Shown here: one piece after another, positions 51,468 to 60,393 of the stretch | How positions within the stretch are numbered: the first letter of the stretch is position 1 | Layout of the letters: every line of letters begins with the position of its first letter | Assembly (NCBI RefSeq): GCF_900143065.1 | Contig: NZ_FRCX01000009.1 | Coordinates: 1 to 64,000 of the forward strand | Direction of reading: 5' to 3' | From: Duganella sacchari | Lineage (GTDB): Bacteria > Pseudomonadota > Gammaproteobacteria > Burkholderiales > Burkholderiaceae_D | DNA: 64,000 nucleotides | The notes under the pieces: model-generated | What the model saw: only the letters and a program-made list of their open reading frames with translations | What the model was told of the DNA's origin: nothing | Database searches by the model: none | Program-made: the position numbers and the translations under genes

Positions 51468-51638
51468 GCCGCCTCCCGCCGGCCTTTTGGGGCGGGCCCG
51501 GCTTCCGCCGGCGACGGGTGCTTAAGCAAGCTTTCATAGGCGCATCAGGAGTGTAAGATGAAAGCGATTATAAATGACGCAACGCAGCACGTGCGTCCTG
51601 TTGCGCAATCGTGTGCAACAATTACAACAGTTGCCGTA
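51468..51638. other. Intergenic region before the CPBP gene
   Basis: 171 bases between the ABC-F stop and the CPBP gene, both leftward. On the minus strand a TATAAT lies at 51572-51567, about 100 bases before the CPBP ATG, without a good -35. Small symmetric pieces (GACGCA/TGCGTC near 51576-51598) are present. No clear terminator for the ABC-F gene. Confidence 0.4.
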
Positions 51639-53537
51639 TCAACCCTTGTTGCCCGCCTCAATCTGCTCCCAGCGCTCCAGCGCTGTCAGCAATTCCGCCT
51701 CAATTTCCTCGACGCGTGCCGTAACGCGGCGCGCTTCAGCCGCGTTCTTTTTGTACAGGTCCGGATCGGACAGCTGCAGCGTCAATGCGCTCTGCTCATC
51801 TTCCAGCGCGGCGATGCGCAGCGGCAGTTCGTCCAGTTCACGCTGCTCCTTGAAGCTGAGCTTGCGCGCTTTGGGCGCCGCCGGGGCCGGGGCCGGCGCA
51901 GCCTTGGCAGCGGACTTGGCCGCCCCCTTGGCCGGCGCCACCGTGTCCCGCACGCGCTCCCAGTCGCTATAGCCACCGACGAACTCACGCCACTGCCCCT
52001 CCCCTTCGGCCACAATAACCTGCGTCACCACATTGTCCAGGAAAGTACGGTCGTGGCTGACCAGGAAGACTGTGCCCGCATAGTCTTCGAGCAATTCCTC
52101 CAGCAGTTCCAGCGTATCGATATCGAGGTCGTTGGTGGGCTCGTCGAGCACCAGGCAGTTGGCCGGCTTGGCAAACAGGCGCGCCAGCAGCAATCGGTTG
52201 CGTTCGCCACCGGACAGGGACTTGACCGGCGAACGCGCGCGTTCCGGCGAGAACAGGAAGTCATTCAAGTAGCTCATCGAATGCTTGCGTTGGCCATTCA
52301 CCTCCACCCAGTCGCTGCCCGGTGAAATGGTGTCCACCAGACTGGCTTCCTCGTTGAGCTGGGTACGCATCTGGTCAAAATACGCCACCTGCAGCTTGGT
52401 GCCCAGCTTGGCCACGCCGCTGTCGGGCGCCAGTTCGCCCAAGATCATCTTGAGCATGGTGGTCTTGCCGGCGCCGTTAGGGCCGATCAGGCCCACCTTG
52501 TCACCGCGCAGAATGGTGCCGGTGAAGTCGCTGACGATGGCACGTCCGCCGTACGCTTTGCTGATACCCTCGAGTTCCGCAACGATTTTGCCGGAACGTT
52601 CGCCCGACGACACTTCCAGCTTGACCTGGCCTTGCAGGTCACGGCGCGCGGCGCGCTGCAGGCGCAAGGCCTCCAGGCGGCGCACCCGGCCCTCGTCACG
52701 CACCCGGCGCGCCTTGACGCCTTTGCGTATCCAGACTTCCTCCTGCGCCAGGAACTTGTCGAACTTGGCGTTTTCCACCTCTTCGTTTTCCAGCAGTTCC
52801 GCCTTGCGCGCCTGGTAAGTGCTGAAATTGCCCGGGAAGGACAGCAGGCGACCGCGGTCCAGCTCAATAATGCGGGTGGCGACGTTATCGAGGAAGGAGC
52901 GGTCGTGGGTGATGAACAGCACGCTGCCTTTGAAATCGCGCAGCAATCCCTCCAGCCACATAATCGACGTGAAATCCAGGTGGTTGGTTGGTTCATCCAG
53001 CAGCAGCACGTCCGGCGCCGACACCAGCGCTCGCGCCAGCGCCACGCGCTTCTGCATGCCGCCAGACAGCTCCTGCATCAGCAGCGAACCAGGCAGGTTC
53101 AGCTTATCCAGCACGGTTTCCACCTTGTGCGACAAATTCCAGGCATCGGCCGCATCGAGCAGCAGCTGGACGTCGTGCATGCGCGCCATCACGGCATCGT
53201 CGTCGCCCTGGCCGAACTGGCCGGTCAGCGCATCGTATTCCTTGAGCAAGGCAGGCAGGTCGCCCAGGCCGCTGGCCACCGCGTCATGCACCGACATCGC
53301 CGGCTCAAACACTGGCTCCTGCTCGACATACACGATCTTCAGGTTTTGCTGCATCACCAGCAGGCCGTCGTCCAGCTTGAATCGGCCCGAGATGATTTTC
53401 AGCAGTGAGGACTTGCCGGTACCGTTGCGGCCGATGAGGCCGACGCGCTCGCCAAGCTCCAGAGAAAATTCAGCGTGGTCGAGTAGCGCAACGTGGCCAA
53501 ACGCGAGCTGCGCGGAAGAAAGCGAAATAACTGCCAT
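51639..53537 (-). CDS. uup: ABC-F family ATPase, Uup-like
   Basis: 632 residues from ATG 53537 (MAVISLSSAQLAFGHVALLDHAEFSL); upstream in-frame sequence is not conserved. Two ABC domains: Walker A GLIGRNGTGKSS and GLIGPNGAGKTT, signatures LSGGMQKRVALARAL and LSGGERNRLLLARLF, Walker B LLLDEPTNHLD and LVLDEPTNDLD. A linker lies between them, and a C-terminal coiled coil spans about 560-630. No membrane segments. ABC-F proteins act on the ribosome; Uup also affects transposon excision in E. coli. Exact role here is by family. Confidence 0.93.
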   Translation of the reverse strand: MAVISLSSAQLAFGHVALLDHAEFSLELGERVGLIGRNGTGKSSLLKIISGRFKLDDGLLVMQQNLKIVYVEQEPVFEPAMSVHDAVASGLGDLPALLKEYDALTGQFGQGDDDAVMARMHDVQLLLDAADAWNLSHKVETVLDKLNLPGSLLMQELSGGMQKRVALARALVSAPDVLLLDEPTNHLDFTSIMWLEGLLRDFKGSVLFITHDRSFLDNVATRIIELDRGRLLSFPGNFSTYQARKAELLENEEVENAKFDKFLAQEEVWIRKGVKARRVRDEGRVRRLEALRLQRAARRDLQGQVKLEVSSGERSGKIVAELEGISKAYGGRAIVSDFTGTILRGDKVGLIGPNGAGKTTMLKMILGELAPDSGVAKLGTKLQVAYFDQMRTQLNEEASLVDTISPGSDWVEVNGQRKHSMSYLNDFLFSPERARSPVKSLSGGERNRLLLARLFAKPANCLVLDEPTNDLDIDTLELLEELLEDYAGTVFLVSHDRTFLDNVVTQVIVAEGEGQWREFVGGYSDWERVRDTVAPAKGAAKSAAKAAPAPAPAAPKARKLSFKEQRELDELPLRIAALEDEQSALTLQLSDPDLYKKNAAEARRVTARVEEIEAELLTALERWEQIEAGNKG

Positions 53538-53708
53538 AGTGATGAGTAGCGCCCGCCCGACTGGACCGCGCCGTAGGAAAATTAGAAGAAGGCAGTATTG
53601 TACCGATAAGCTGCGACGCCAGGTCAGTTTCCCGCACCGCGCGCCAATATTGCTGGCAATGGCTTCCACGCCAGTATTGCGCTACACTGTTTTTTTCATC
53701 TTGCTGCG

Positions 53709-54434
53709 ATGCCAATGCCTGCCCATCCTCCTGTACGCCGCCAGCGCGGCGCCGCTCTGCTCATGCTGCTGGCAGTGGTCGGGATTGGTGCTGCCGCACT
53801 GCTGATGAGCGCATTCAAGCAAGATGGCGATGGGCGCAACCAGCAACAACAGACCCTGCGCCAGCTCGGCGAGGCCCGCGATGCCCTACTGGGCTACGCC
53901 GCCACCCATGGCCGGCTGCCGCGTCCAGCCACCTCGGCGCTGGATGGCACCGAAACCCCGCGCCCATGCGATACCACGGACAGCTGCAACGGCTTCATCC
54001 CGTGGGTAACACTGGGCATCAACGGCGCCGACAGCTGGGGCAAATTATTGCGCTATAGCGTCACGCCGGCGTTTACACGGGCGCCGGTGGGCCCGCTGAC
54101 CAGCGGCGACAAAGTGGTTATCGGCCGTGCCAGCAACGGCTTGCCGATCTACCTGGCAGGACTGGCGCGCTGCGAACTGTATGCCCAATGCCCGCCGGCA
54201 GTCATCTACTCCAGCGGCAAATACAATCTGGGCACCAGCACGCTGGGAATCCATCAAGGCAGCGCCACCGACAGCAACGTCGACGAGCGCCAGAATGACA
54301 CCACGGCAAGCTACTTCATCAGCCGGCCACAAAGCACCGACAAGCAAGTGCCCGGTGGCGAATTTGACGACCTGGTGACGTGGGTGCCCATCGGGCAGTT
54401 CAACGCGCGTCTGCGTGCGACCTACACGCGCTGA
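53709..54434 (+). CDS. pilin-like single-span secreted protein
   Basis: 241 residues. The basic leader PVRRQRG is followed by AALLMLLAVVGIGAAALLMSAF (about residues 15-36), like a prepilin helix but without Glu5 and with Ala at +1. It continues as a helix QQTLRQLGEARDALLGYAATHGRLPRPATS, typical of large pseudopilin-like proteins, then four cysteines (CDTTDSC near 97; CELYAQC near 155). It sits alone, convergent with a PEP-CTERM gene. It may be a pilus- or secretion-associated subunit, or a simple signal-anchored protein. Confidence 0.6.
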   Translation: MPMPAHPPVRRQRGAALLMLLAVVGIGAAALLMSAFKQDGDGRNQQQQTLRQLGEARDALLGYAATHGRLPRPATSALDGTETPRPCDTTDSCNGFIPWVTLGINGADSWGKLLRYSVTPAFTRAPVGPLTSGDKVVIGRASNGLPIYLAGLARCELYAQCPPAVIYSSGKYNLGTSTLGIHQGSATDSNVDERQNDTTASYFISRPQSTDKQVPGGEFDDLVTWVPIGQFNARLRATYTR

Positions 54435-54439
54435 GCCTG

Positions 54440-54982
54440 TCAGCGCTGTTTGCGGCGCAGGGCAGCCAGTACCGACAGACCTGCCAGCAGCATGGCATAG
54501 GCTTCCGCCTCCGGCACCATTGACACGCTGGCCACGCGCACAAAGAACTGGCTGGCCGGAGCACTGAACTCAATCGAATGCACGCCCTGCACTTCGCTGG
54601 CGAACTCGATGAACCGGTCATCGTCAGCCAAATGCAAGGACTTGGTCGACAGCACATTGCCGCCGATCCCTTTGAAGGTCAGGGTCAGATTAGGCGTTTC
54701 GACCGGGAATGGGAACGTGTCGTTATAGCCATTCCATGGGCGGCCATTCAGACTCAGACCTTTCAGATTCATCGTTCCTGAATCATAAGTCAGCACACTG
54801 ACTTGACCTTCATAAAAGCTGACAAAAGGCGAGTCAAAGATCGCCGTCCAGCTACCGCTGTAGGTAAAATCACCGTAGGTGCCACCCGTAAAGCCTGGCG
54901 GCGGGGTCAGCTGGATGGTGTCAGCATAAGCACCTGCCGACACGCCAGCAGCCAAGAGAAACATTGCGAGAATTTTTTTCAT
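54440..54982 (-). CDS. PEP-CTERM-like protein with variant PEA motif
   Basis: 180 residues from ATG 54982: signal peptide MKKILAMFLLAAGVSAGAYA, then a beta-rich body (FTYSGSWTAIFDSPFVSFYEG; NLTLTFKGIGGNVLSTKSLHLADDDRFIEF) and the C-terminal VPEAEAYAMLLAGLSVLAALRRKQR. The last part has the PEP-CTERM layout, but the second proline is Ala. It is convergent with the pilin-like gene, 5 bases apart. Probably an exosortase substrate; the variant motif lowers certainty. Confidence 0.78.
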   Translation of the reverse strand: MKKILAMFLLAAGVSAGAYADTIQLTPPPGFTGGTYGDFTYSGSWTAIFDSPFVSFYEGQVSVLTYDSGTMNLKGLSLNGRPWNGYNDTFPFPVETPNLTLTFKGIGGNVLSTKSLHLADDDRFIEFASEVQGVHSIEFSAPASQFFVRVASVSMVPEAEAYAMLLAGLSVLAALRRKQR

Positions 54983-55060
54983 ACTATATCGGCTCTCTCT
55001 GCGAAAGAGCTCCTCCCTGAAGACCTTAAAAACAAATTTTGCCAAGCCAATATACGTCGT

Positions 55061-55103
55061 TAGTGGTTTACTGTAAATATTTTTTTGCAATAGTAAACGA
55101 CTA
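55061..55103. repeat. 12-bp inverted repeat with one mismatch
   Basis: TAGTGGTTTACT (55061-55072) and AGTAAACGACTA (55092-55103) pair at 11 of 12 positions across 19 bases. A smaller symmetry AATAGT/ACTATT lies at 55089-55105. It is about 80 bases upstream of the PEP-CTERM gene and could bind a regulator. Confidence 0.4.
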
Positions 55104-55145
55104 TTAAACTATTCAACATGGTTTCCCCGTCAGCATCAGAACCTA

Positions 55146-55151
55146 TATAAT
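55146..55151 (+). promoter_or_regulatory. -10 box of the tRNA-Arg promoter
   Basis: A perfect TATAAT 12 bases before the mature tRNA. The matching -35 region is poor (TTTCCC at 55122-55127, 18-base spacer). Confidence 0.5.
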
Positions 55152-55163
55152 GGCGCCCGCGTC

Positions 55164-55238
55164 CTCCCCGTAGCACAATGGATAGTGCACATGCCTCCTA
55201 AGCGTGGGATACTGGTTCGATTCCAGTCGGGGGGACCA
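55164..55238 (+). tRNA. tRNA-Arg(CCT)
   Basis: 75 bases that fold fully. Acceptor CTCCCCG (55164-55170) pairs with CGGGGGG (55228-55234), with one T-G pair. D stem GCAC/GTGC (55173-55176, 55185-55188). Anticodon stem CATGC/GCGTG (55190-55194, 55202-55206) with loop CTCCTAA, anticodon CCT at 55197-55199. T stem ACTGG/CCAGT (55211-55215, 55223-55227) with loop TTCGATT. Discriminator A and encoded CCA (55236-55238). It reads AGG codons. The convergent Rid-family gene ends inside this tRNA. Confidence 0.95.
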
Positions 55239-55616
55239 CTGCTGTCACTTCAATCTCCACTTGGGCGCGGTCTTCCACCAGCGCCATCACCTGCACTGCC
55301 GTCATGGCCGGATAGTGCGCGCCGATGATCTCCCGGTAGGCCTTGCCGATGTCTTTGTAAGCGGCGACGTAGGCGTGTTTATCGGTCACATACCATGTCA
55401 TGCGGACGATGTGCTCGGGCCTGGCCCCGGCTTCGGCCAGCACGGCGACGACATTGAGCAGCGCCTGCCGCACCTGGCCGGCAAAATCGTCGGTGTTGAA
55501 CACGCCATCGCCATCCCAGCCTATCATGCCGCTGACGAACACCATGCGGCCGCTGGCGGCGATGCCGTTCGAGTAGCCGCGCGGACGCGCCCAGCCTGGC
55601 GGTTGTAACATCTCCA

Positions 55617-55620
<4 letters not shown>
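55198..55620 (-). CDS. RidA-family protein (enamine/imine deaminase-like)
   Basis: 140 residues. RidA signatures: RGYSNGIAASGRMVFVSGMIGWD, GQVRQALLNVVAVLAEAGARPEHIVRMTWYVTDKHAY, and YPAMTAVQVMALVEDRAQVEIEVTAVV. The proper domain ends near TAVV; the last residues (PPTGIEPVSHA) are translated from the antisense of the tRNA-Arg 3' half, and the stop lies at 55198-55200, touching the anticodon. It is the last gene of the aromatic operon (ATGA overlap with the dehydrogenase). It may hydrolyse reactive imines formed from amino-substituted ring intermediates (inference). Confidence 0.88.
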
Positions 55621-56752
<1,132 letters not shown>

Positions 56753-56753
<1 letters not shown>

Positions 56754-57607
56754 CAGTCGCCCTCGAATTCCGGTTTTTGTTTGGCCACGAAAGCGTGATA
56801 AGCACGGTGAAAATCATTGGTCATCATGCAGATGGCCTGTGCCTGCGCCTCCGCCTCGATGGCTTCATCCACGCCCATATTCCACTCCTGCTGCAGCATC
56901 TTCTTGGTCATGCCGTGAGCGAAGCTCGGACCGTTCGCCAGGTTTTGCGCGAAGCTGCGCGCAGCGGCCAGCAAGGCTTCCGGCTCCTGCACGCTGTTGA
57001 AGAAGCCCCAGCGCTCCGCCTCCGTGCCGGACATCGAACGCCCTGTGTACAGCAGTTCTGCAGCACGCCCCTGCCCGATCATGCGCGGCAGCAGCGAGCA
57101 AGCGCCCATGTCGGCGCCAGCCAGGCCAACCCGCGTGAACAGGAAAGCGGTCTTGCTGCGCGCCGTGCCGAGGCGGATGTCCGACGCCAGCGCCAGGATC
57201 GCGCCCGCGCCAGCGCACACCCCATCCACCGCCGCGATGATCGGCTGCGGGCATGCACGCATGGCCTTCACCAGGTCACCCGTCATGCGCGTGAAGGCCA
57301 GCAGGCCGGGCATATCCAGCTTGGTCAGCGGGCCGATGATGTCGTGCACATCGCCGCCCGAGCAGAAATTCTCGCCCGCGCCGATGATGACCACCGCCTT
57401 CACATCATCCGCATACACCAGCTCCCGGAACAGGTCGCGCAGCTCGGCATAGGATTCAAACGTCAGCGGGTTCTTGCGCTCCGGGCGGTCCAGCGTCAGC
57501 GTGGCGACACCGTCCTGCACCTCAAACAAAAAGTGATTGGCCTGATAGCCGGCCAGCGAGGTGCGGTTGCCTGGCAGTTGCTGCGCCTGGCCTGGTAGGT
57601 ATTTCAT
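56753..57607 (-). CDS. enoyl-CoA hydratase/isomerase family protein
   Basis: 284 residues of the crotonase fold. Oxyanion-hole blocks: AVVIIGAGENFCSGGDVHDIIGP (about 70-92) and IIAAVDGVCAGAGAILALASDIRLGTARSKTAFLFTRVGLAGADMG (about 120-165). It hydrates or isomerises an unsaturated acyl-CoA. Its place between the MarR gene and the dehydrogenase in a coupled operon fits further breakdown of the ring-reduced CoA ester. Confidence 0.92.
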
Positions 57608-58086
57608 GGGGTAGTCCTTAATGTCTGCTTCATGTTCGACAGCATGTCGATCAGTTGCGTCTTGTCGTTGCCGGAGACGCCTTGCAGCAGCTCCTCGATC
57701 CAGCCTTCGTGCACCGCCGCCATGCTGGCAAAGGCCTTGCGGCCGGCCGGGGTGAGTTTGACGCTGTAGGCGCGGCCGTCCTTGGGATCGGGCACGCGCA
57801 CCACCAGCTTTTCCTGCTCCAGCTGATCGGTGATGCCGGTGATATTCCCGCCCGTGACCATCATGCGCTTCGACAGCTCTCCCATGCGCAGCCCTTGCGG
57901 GTGCCGCTCCAGCTGCGCCATCAGGTCAAAGCGCGGCAGCGTGATGCCAAAGGTGGTGCGCAGACGGCTGCGGATTTCGTTCTCGATCATCACCGTGCAG
58001 GACAACATGCGCAGCCACAGTTTCAGCGACTGGTGGTGATCCTGCGTCAGGCGGCTGGCCAGGTCCAGTTGTTCTTCATCTTCCAT
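57604..58086 (-). CDS. MarR-family transcriptional regulator
   Basis: 160 residues with a winged-helix core: FGITLPRFDLMAQLERHPQGLRMGELSKRMMVTGGNITGITDQLEQEKLVVRVPDPKDGRAYSVKLTPAGRKAF. No membrane part. It lies inside the operon with four-base and one-base overlaps. Regulators of this type commonly repress aromatic pathways and respond to the CoA ester. A 22-bp palindrome before the ligase gene is a likely operator. Confidence 0.92.
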   Translation of the reverse strand: MEDEEQLDLASRLTQDHHQSLKLWLRMLSCTVMIENEIRSRLRTTFGITLPRFDLMAQLERHPQGLRMGELSKRMMVTGGNITGITDQLEQEKLVVRVPDPKDGRAYSVKLTPAGRKAFASMAAVHEGWIEELLQGVSGNDKTQLIDMLSNMKQTLRTTP

Positions 58087-60392
58087 TACATTCCTCGTAC
58101 CAGATTGCGTTCCATTTGCTGTTTGCCAGGCAGGTATTGTTTAGGCCACGGCATGGCCTTGTAGCCGATGCGCGCCGCCTCCGTGAGCGTCCACGCCGGA
58201 TTGGCTAGGTGCGGGCGCCCCACCGCGCACAGGTCCGCGCGGCCAGCGGCAATGATGCTGTTGGCGTGGTCCGCTTCGTAAATCGAACCGACCGCGATGG
58301 CGCCGATGCCAGCCTCGTTGCGGATACGGTCCGCAAACGGCGTCTGGAACATGCGGCCATACACCGGCTTCTCAAGCTTGCTCACCTGCCCCGACGAGCA
58401 ATCGATCATGTCGGCGCCCACGGCCTTGAACAGCCTGGCGATATGCACCGCATCGTCGGGCGTGATGCCGCCTTCCACCCAGTCGTGCGCGGAGATGCGG
58501 ACGCTCATCGGCTTGGGCGACGGCCACGCCGCGCGCATGGCTGTGAACACGCGCAGCGGATAGCGGCAGCGGTTTTCAAGACTGCCGCCGTAGTCGTCGG
58601 TACGCTGATTGGTCAGCGGCGAGATGAACGACGACAGCAGGTAGCCGTGCGCGCAATGCAGTTCCAGCCAGTCGAATCCCGCGTCGTTTGCCGCCAGCGT
58701 GGCGCGCACAAAATCAGCTTGCACGCGGTCCATGTCCGCTGCCGTCATCTCGCGCGCGGTTTGCGATATGCCTTGCAGATACTGCTGCGGCGAGGCGGAT
58801 ACCAGCGGCCAGTTGTCCTTGTCCAGCGGCTTGTCGATGCCGTCCCACATGGCGCGCGTGGAGCCTTTGGCGCCAGCATGCCCCAGCTGCAGCGCAATCG
58901 CCGCATCGGTGTGCTGATGAACGAAATCGACAATGCGCTTCCATGCCTGCGTGTGTTCCGGCGTGTACATGCCAGGGCAATGCGGCGTGATGCGGGCATC
59001 GGCGGAGACGCAGGTCATTTCGGCGAACACCAGCGCGGCGCCGCCCAGCGCCCGCGCACCCAGGTGGGCCAGGTGGTAGTCGCCCGCCACGCCGTCCACC
59101 GCGCTGTACTGCGCCATCGGCGACACCAGGATGCGGTTCTTCAACGTCAGACCACGCACCTTGAATGGCGTGAACATCGGCGGCGTAAGGGCTGTCGGTG
59201 CAGGCAGGCCTGCCTGCATTGCGCCGCGCTGGGCAAACCAGCGCTCATAGCCACCCACGTAAGAAGAATCACGCAGGCGCAGGTTCTCATGCGACAGGCG
59301 CTGGCTGCGCGTCAGCATGGAGTAGGCAAACTGCGGCGCCTCCATCGCGGTATAGCGTTCGACGTTTTCGAACCATTCCATCGAATTGCGCGCTGCATTT
59401 TGCAGCTTGAGGACTTCCACCGAACGTACCGCCTCATATCTGGCCAGCGCAGCGGCGGCGGTATCGTGGGCGCCAAAGCAGCGCGCCAGCTCGATCGCAT
59501 CTTCCAGCGCCAGCTTGGTGCCGGAACCGATCGAGTAATGCGCGCTGTGTGCCGCATCGCCCATCAGCACCACCGGCACGGCGCCGTTCCAGTGCACCCA
59601 CTTATCACATACGATGCGCGGGAACTTGATCCACATGGCCGAGCCACGCAGATGCGACGCATTGGACATCAGCTTGTGCCCATCCAGCTGTTCCGCAAAC
59701 AGGCGCTCGCAGAACGCGATCGACTGTTCCTGGCTCATGTCCTCCAGCCCGGAGTCACGCCATACCGATTCCGGCGTTTCAACGATGAAGGTCGAGGTGC
59801 CGGCATCGTACTGGTAGATGTGGGCCTGGAACCAGCCGTGTTCCGTCTGTTTAAAAGCGAACGTGAACGCATCGAATTTCTTGTGCGTCCCCAGCCAGAC
59901 AAAGCGGCAATGGCGCGGCTCAATCTGCGGCTGATAGCTGTCCGCATAGCGCGTGCGGATACGGCTGTTCAGGCCATCGGACGCAATCACCAGGTCAGCG
60001 GCATAACGTGCCGCCAGTTCCTGGTCATCCGTTACGTCGGTTTCAAACACCAGCGATACGCCCAGCGCCTCGCAGCGGTGCTGCAGAATGTTCAGCAGGT
60101 GCTTGCGCCCGATGCCGCAGAAGCCATGCCCGCCCGACGTCACCTTCTCGCCCTTGAAGAACACATCGATATCGTCCCAGTGGTTGAAGGACGATTCGAT
60201 CGCCTGCGCGGTCGGTGCATCCGCTTCCGCCAGATTGCCCAGCGTCTGGTCGGAGAACACCACGCCCCAGCCGAAGGTATCGTAAGGGCGATTGCGCTCT
60301 ACCACCGTAATCTGGTGCGCCGGGTTCTGCTTTTTCATGAGCAGCGCGAAATACAAGCCTGCGGGGCCACCGCCTATACAGAGAATATTCAT
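58086..60392 (-). CDS. two-domain flavin monooxygenase/reductase (2-aminobenzoyl-CoA or salicylyl-CoA type)
   Basis: 768 residues from ATG 60392 (MNILCIGGGPAGLYFALLMKKQ); a GTG four codons upstream overlaps the ligase gene. Residues 1-395 are an FAD monooxygenase (GGGPAG; GVVFSDQTLG; VVLMGDAAHSAHYSIGSGTKLALEDAIELA). Residues 405-768 are an old-yellow-enzyme reductase (FTPFKVRGLTLKNRILVSPMAQYSA; LQLGHAGAKGS; FDWLELHCAHGYLLSSFISPLTNQRTDDYGGS). This fusion is the known 2-aminobenzoyl-CoA monooxygenase/reductase layout of Azoarcus (AbmA), also annotated as bifunctional salicylyl-CoA 5-hydroxylase. It hydroxylates and reduces the aromatic CoA ester. Confidence 0.92.
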   Translation of the reverse strand: MNILCIGGGPAGLYFALLMKKQNPAHQITVVERNRPYDTFGWGVVFSDQTLGNLAEADAPTAQAIESSFNHWDDIDVFFKGEKVTSGGHGFCGIGRKHLLNILQHRCEALGVSLVFETDVTDDQELAARYAADLVIASDGLNSRIRTRYADSYQPQIEPRHCRFVWLGTHKKFDAFTFAFKQTEHGWFQAHIYQYDAGTSTFIVETPESVWRDSGLEDMSQEQSIAFCERLFAEQLDGHKLMSNASHLRGSAMWIKFPRIVCDKWVHWNGAVPVVLMGDAAHSAHYSIGSGTKLALEDAIELARCFGAHDTAAAALARYEAVRSVEVLKLQNAARNSMEWFENVERYTAMEAPQFAYSMLTRSQRLSHENLRLRDSSYVGGYERWFAQRGAMQAGLPAPTALTPPMFTPFKVRGLTLKNRILVSPMAQYSAVDGVAGDYHLAHLGARALGGAALVFAEMTCVSADARITPHCPGMYTPEHTQAWKRIVDFVHQHTDAAIALQLGHAGAKGSTRAMWDGIDKPLDKDNWPLVSASPQQYLQGISQTAREMTAADMDRVQADFVRATLAANDAGFDWLELHCAHGYLLSSFISPLTNQRTDDYGGSLENRCRYPLRVFTAMRAAWPSPKPMSVRISAHDWVEGGITPDDAVHIARLFKAVGADMIDCSSGQVSKLEKPVYGRMFQTPFADRIRNEAGIGAIAVGSIYEADHANSIIAAGRADLCAVGRPHLANPAWTLTEAARIGYKAMPWPKQYLPGKQQMERNLVRGM

Positions 60393-60393
60393 A

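Larger units (their letters stand above)
54983..55163. other. AT-rich region between the PEP-CTERM gene and tRNA-Arg
   Basis: 181 bases. It contains the inverted repeat at 55061-55103 and the tRNA promoter at its right end (both listed). Poly-T near 55080-55086. No open reading frame of note. Confidence 0.5.

Noticed and set aside
55164..55238. tRNA-Arg as integration site of a mobile island
   Set aside because: No integrase, no duplicated tRNA end and no change in gene character were seen around it.
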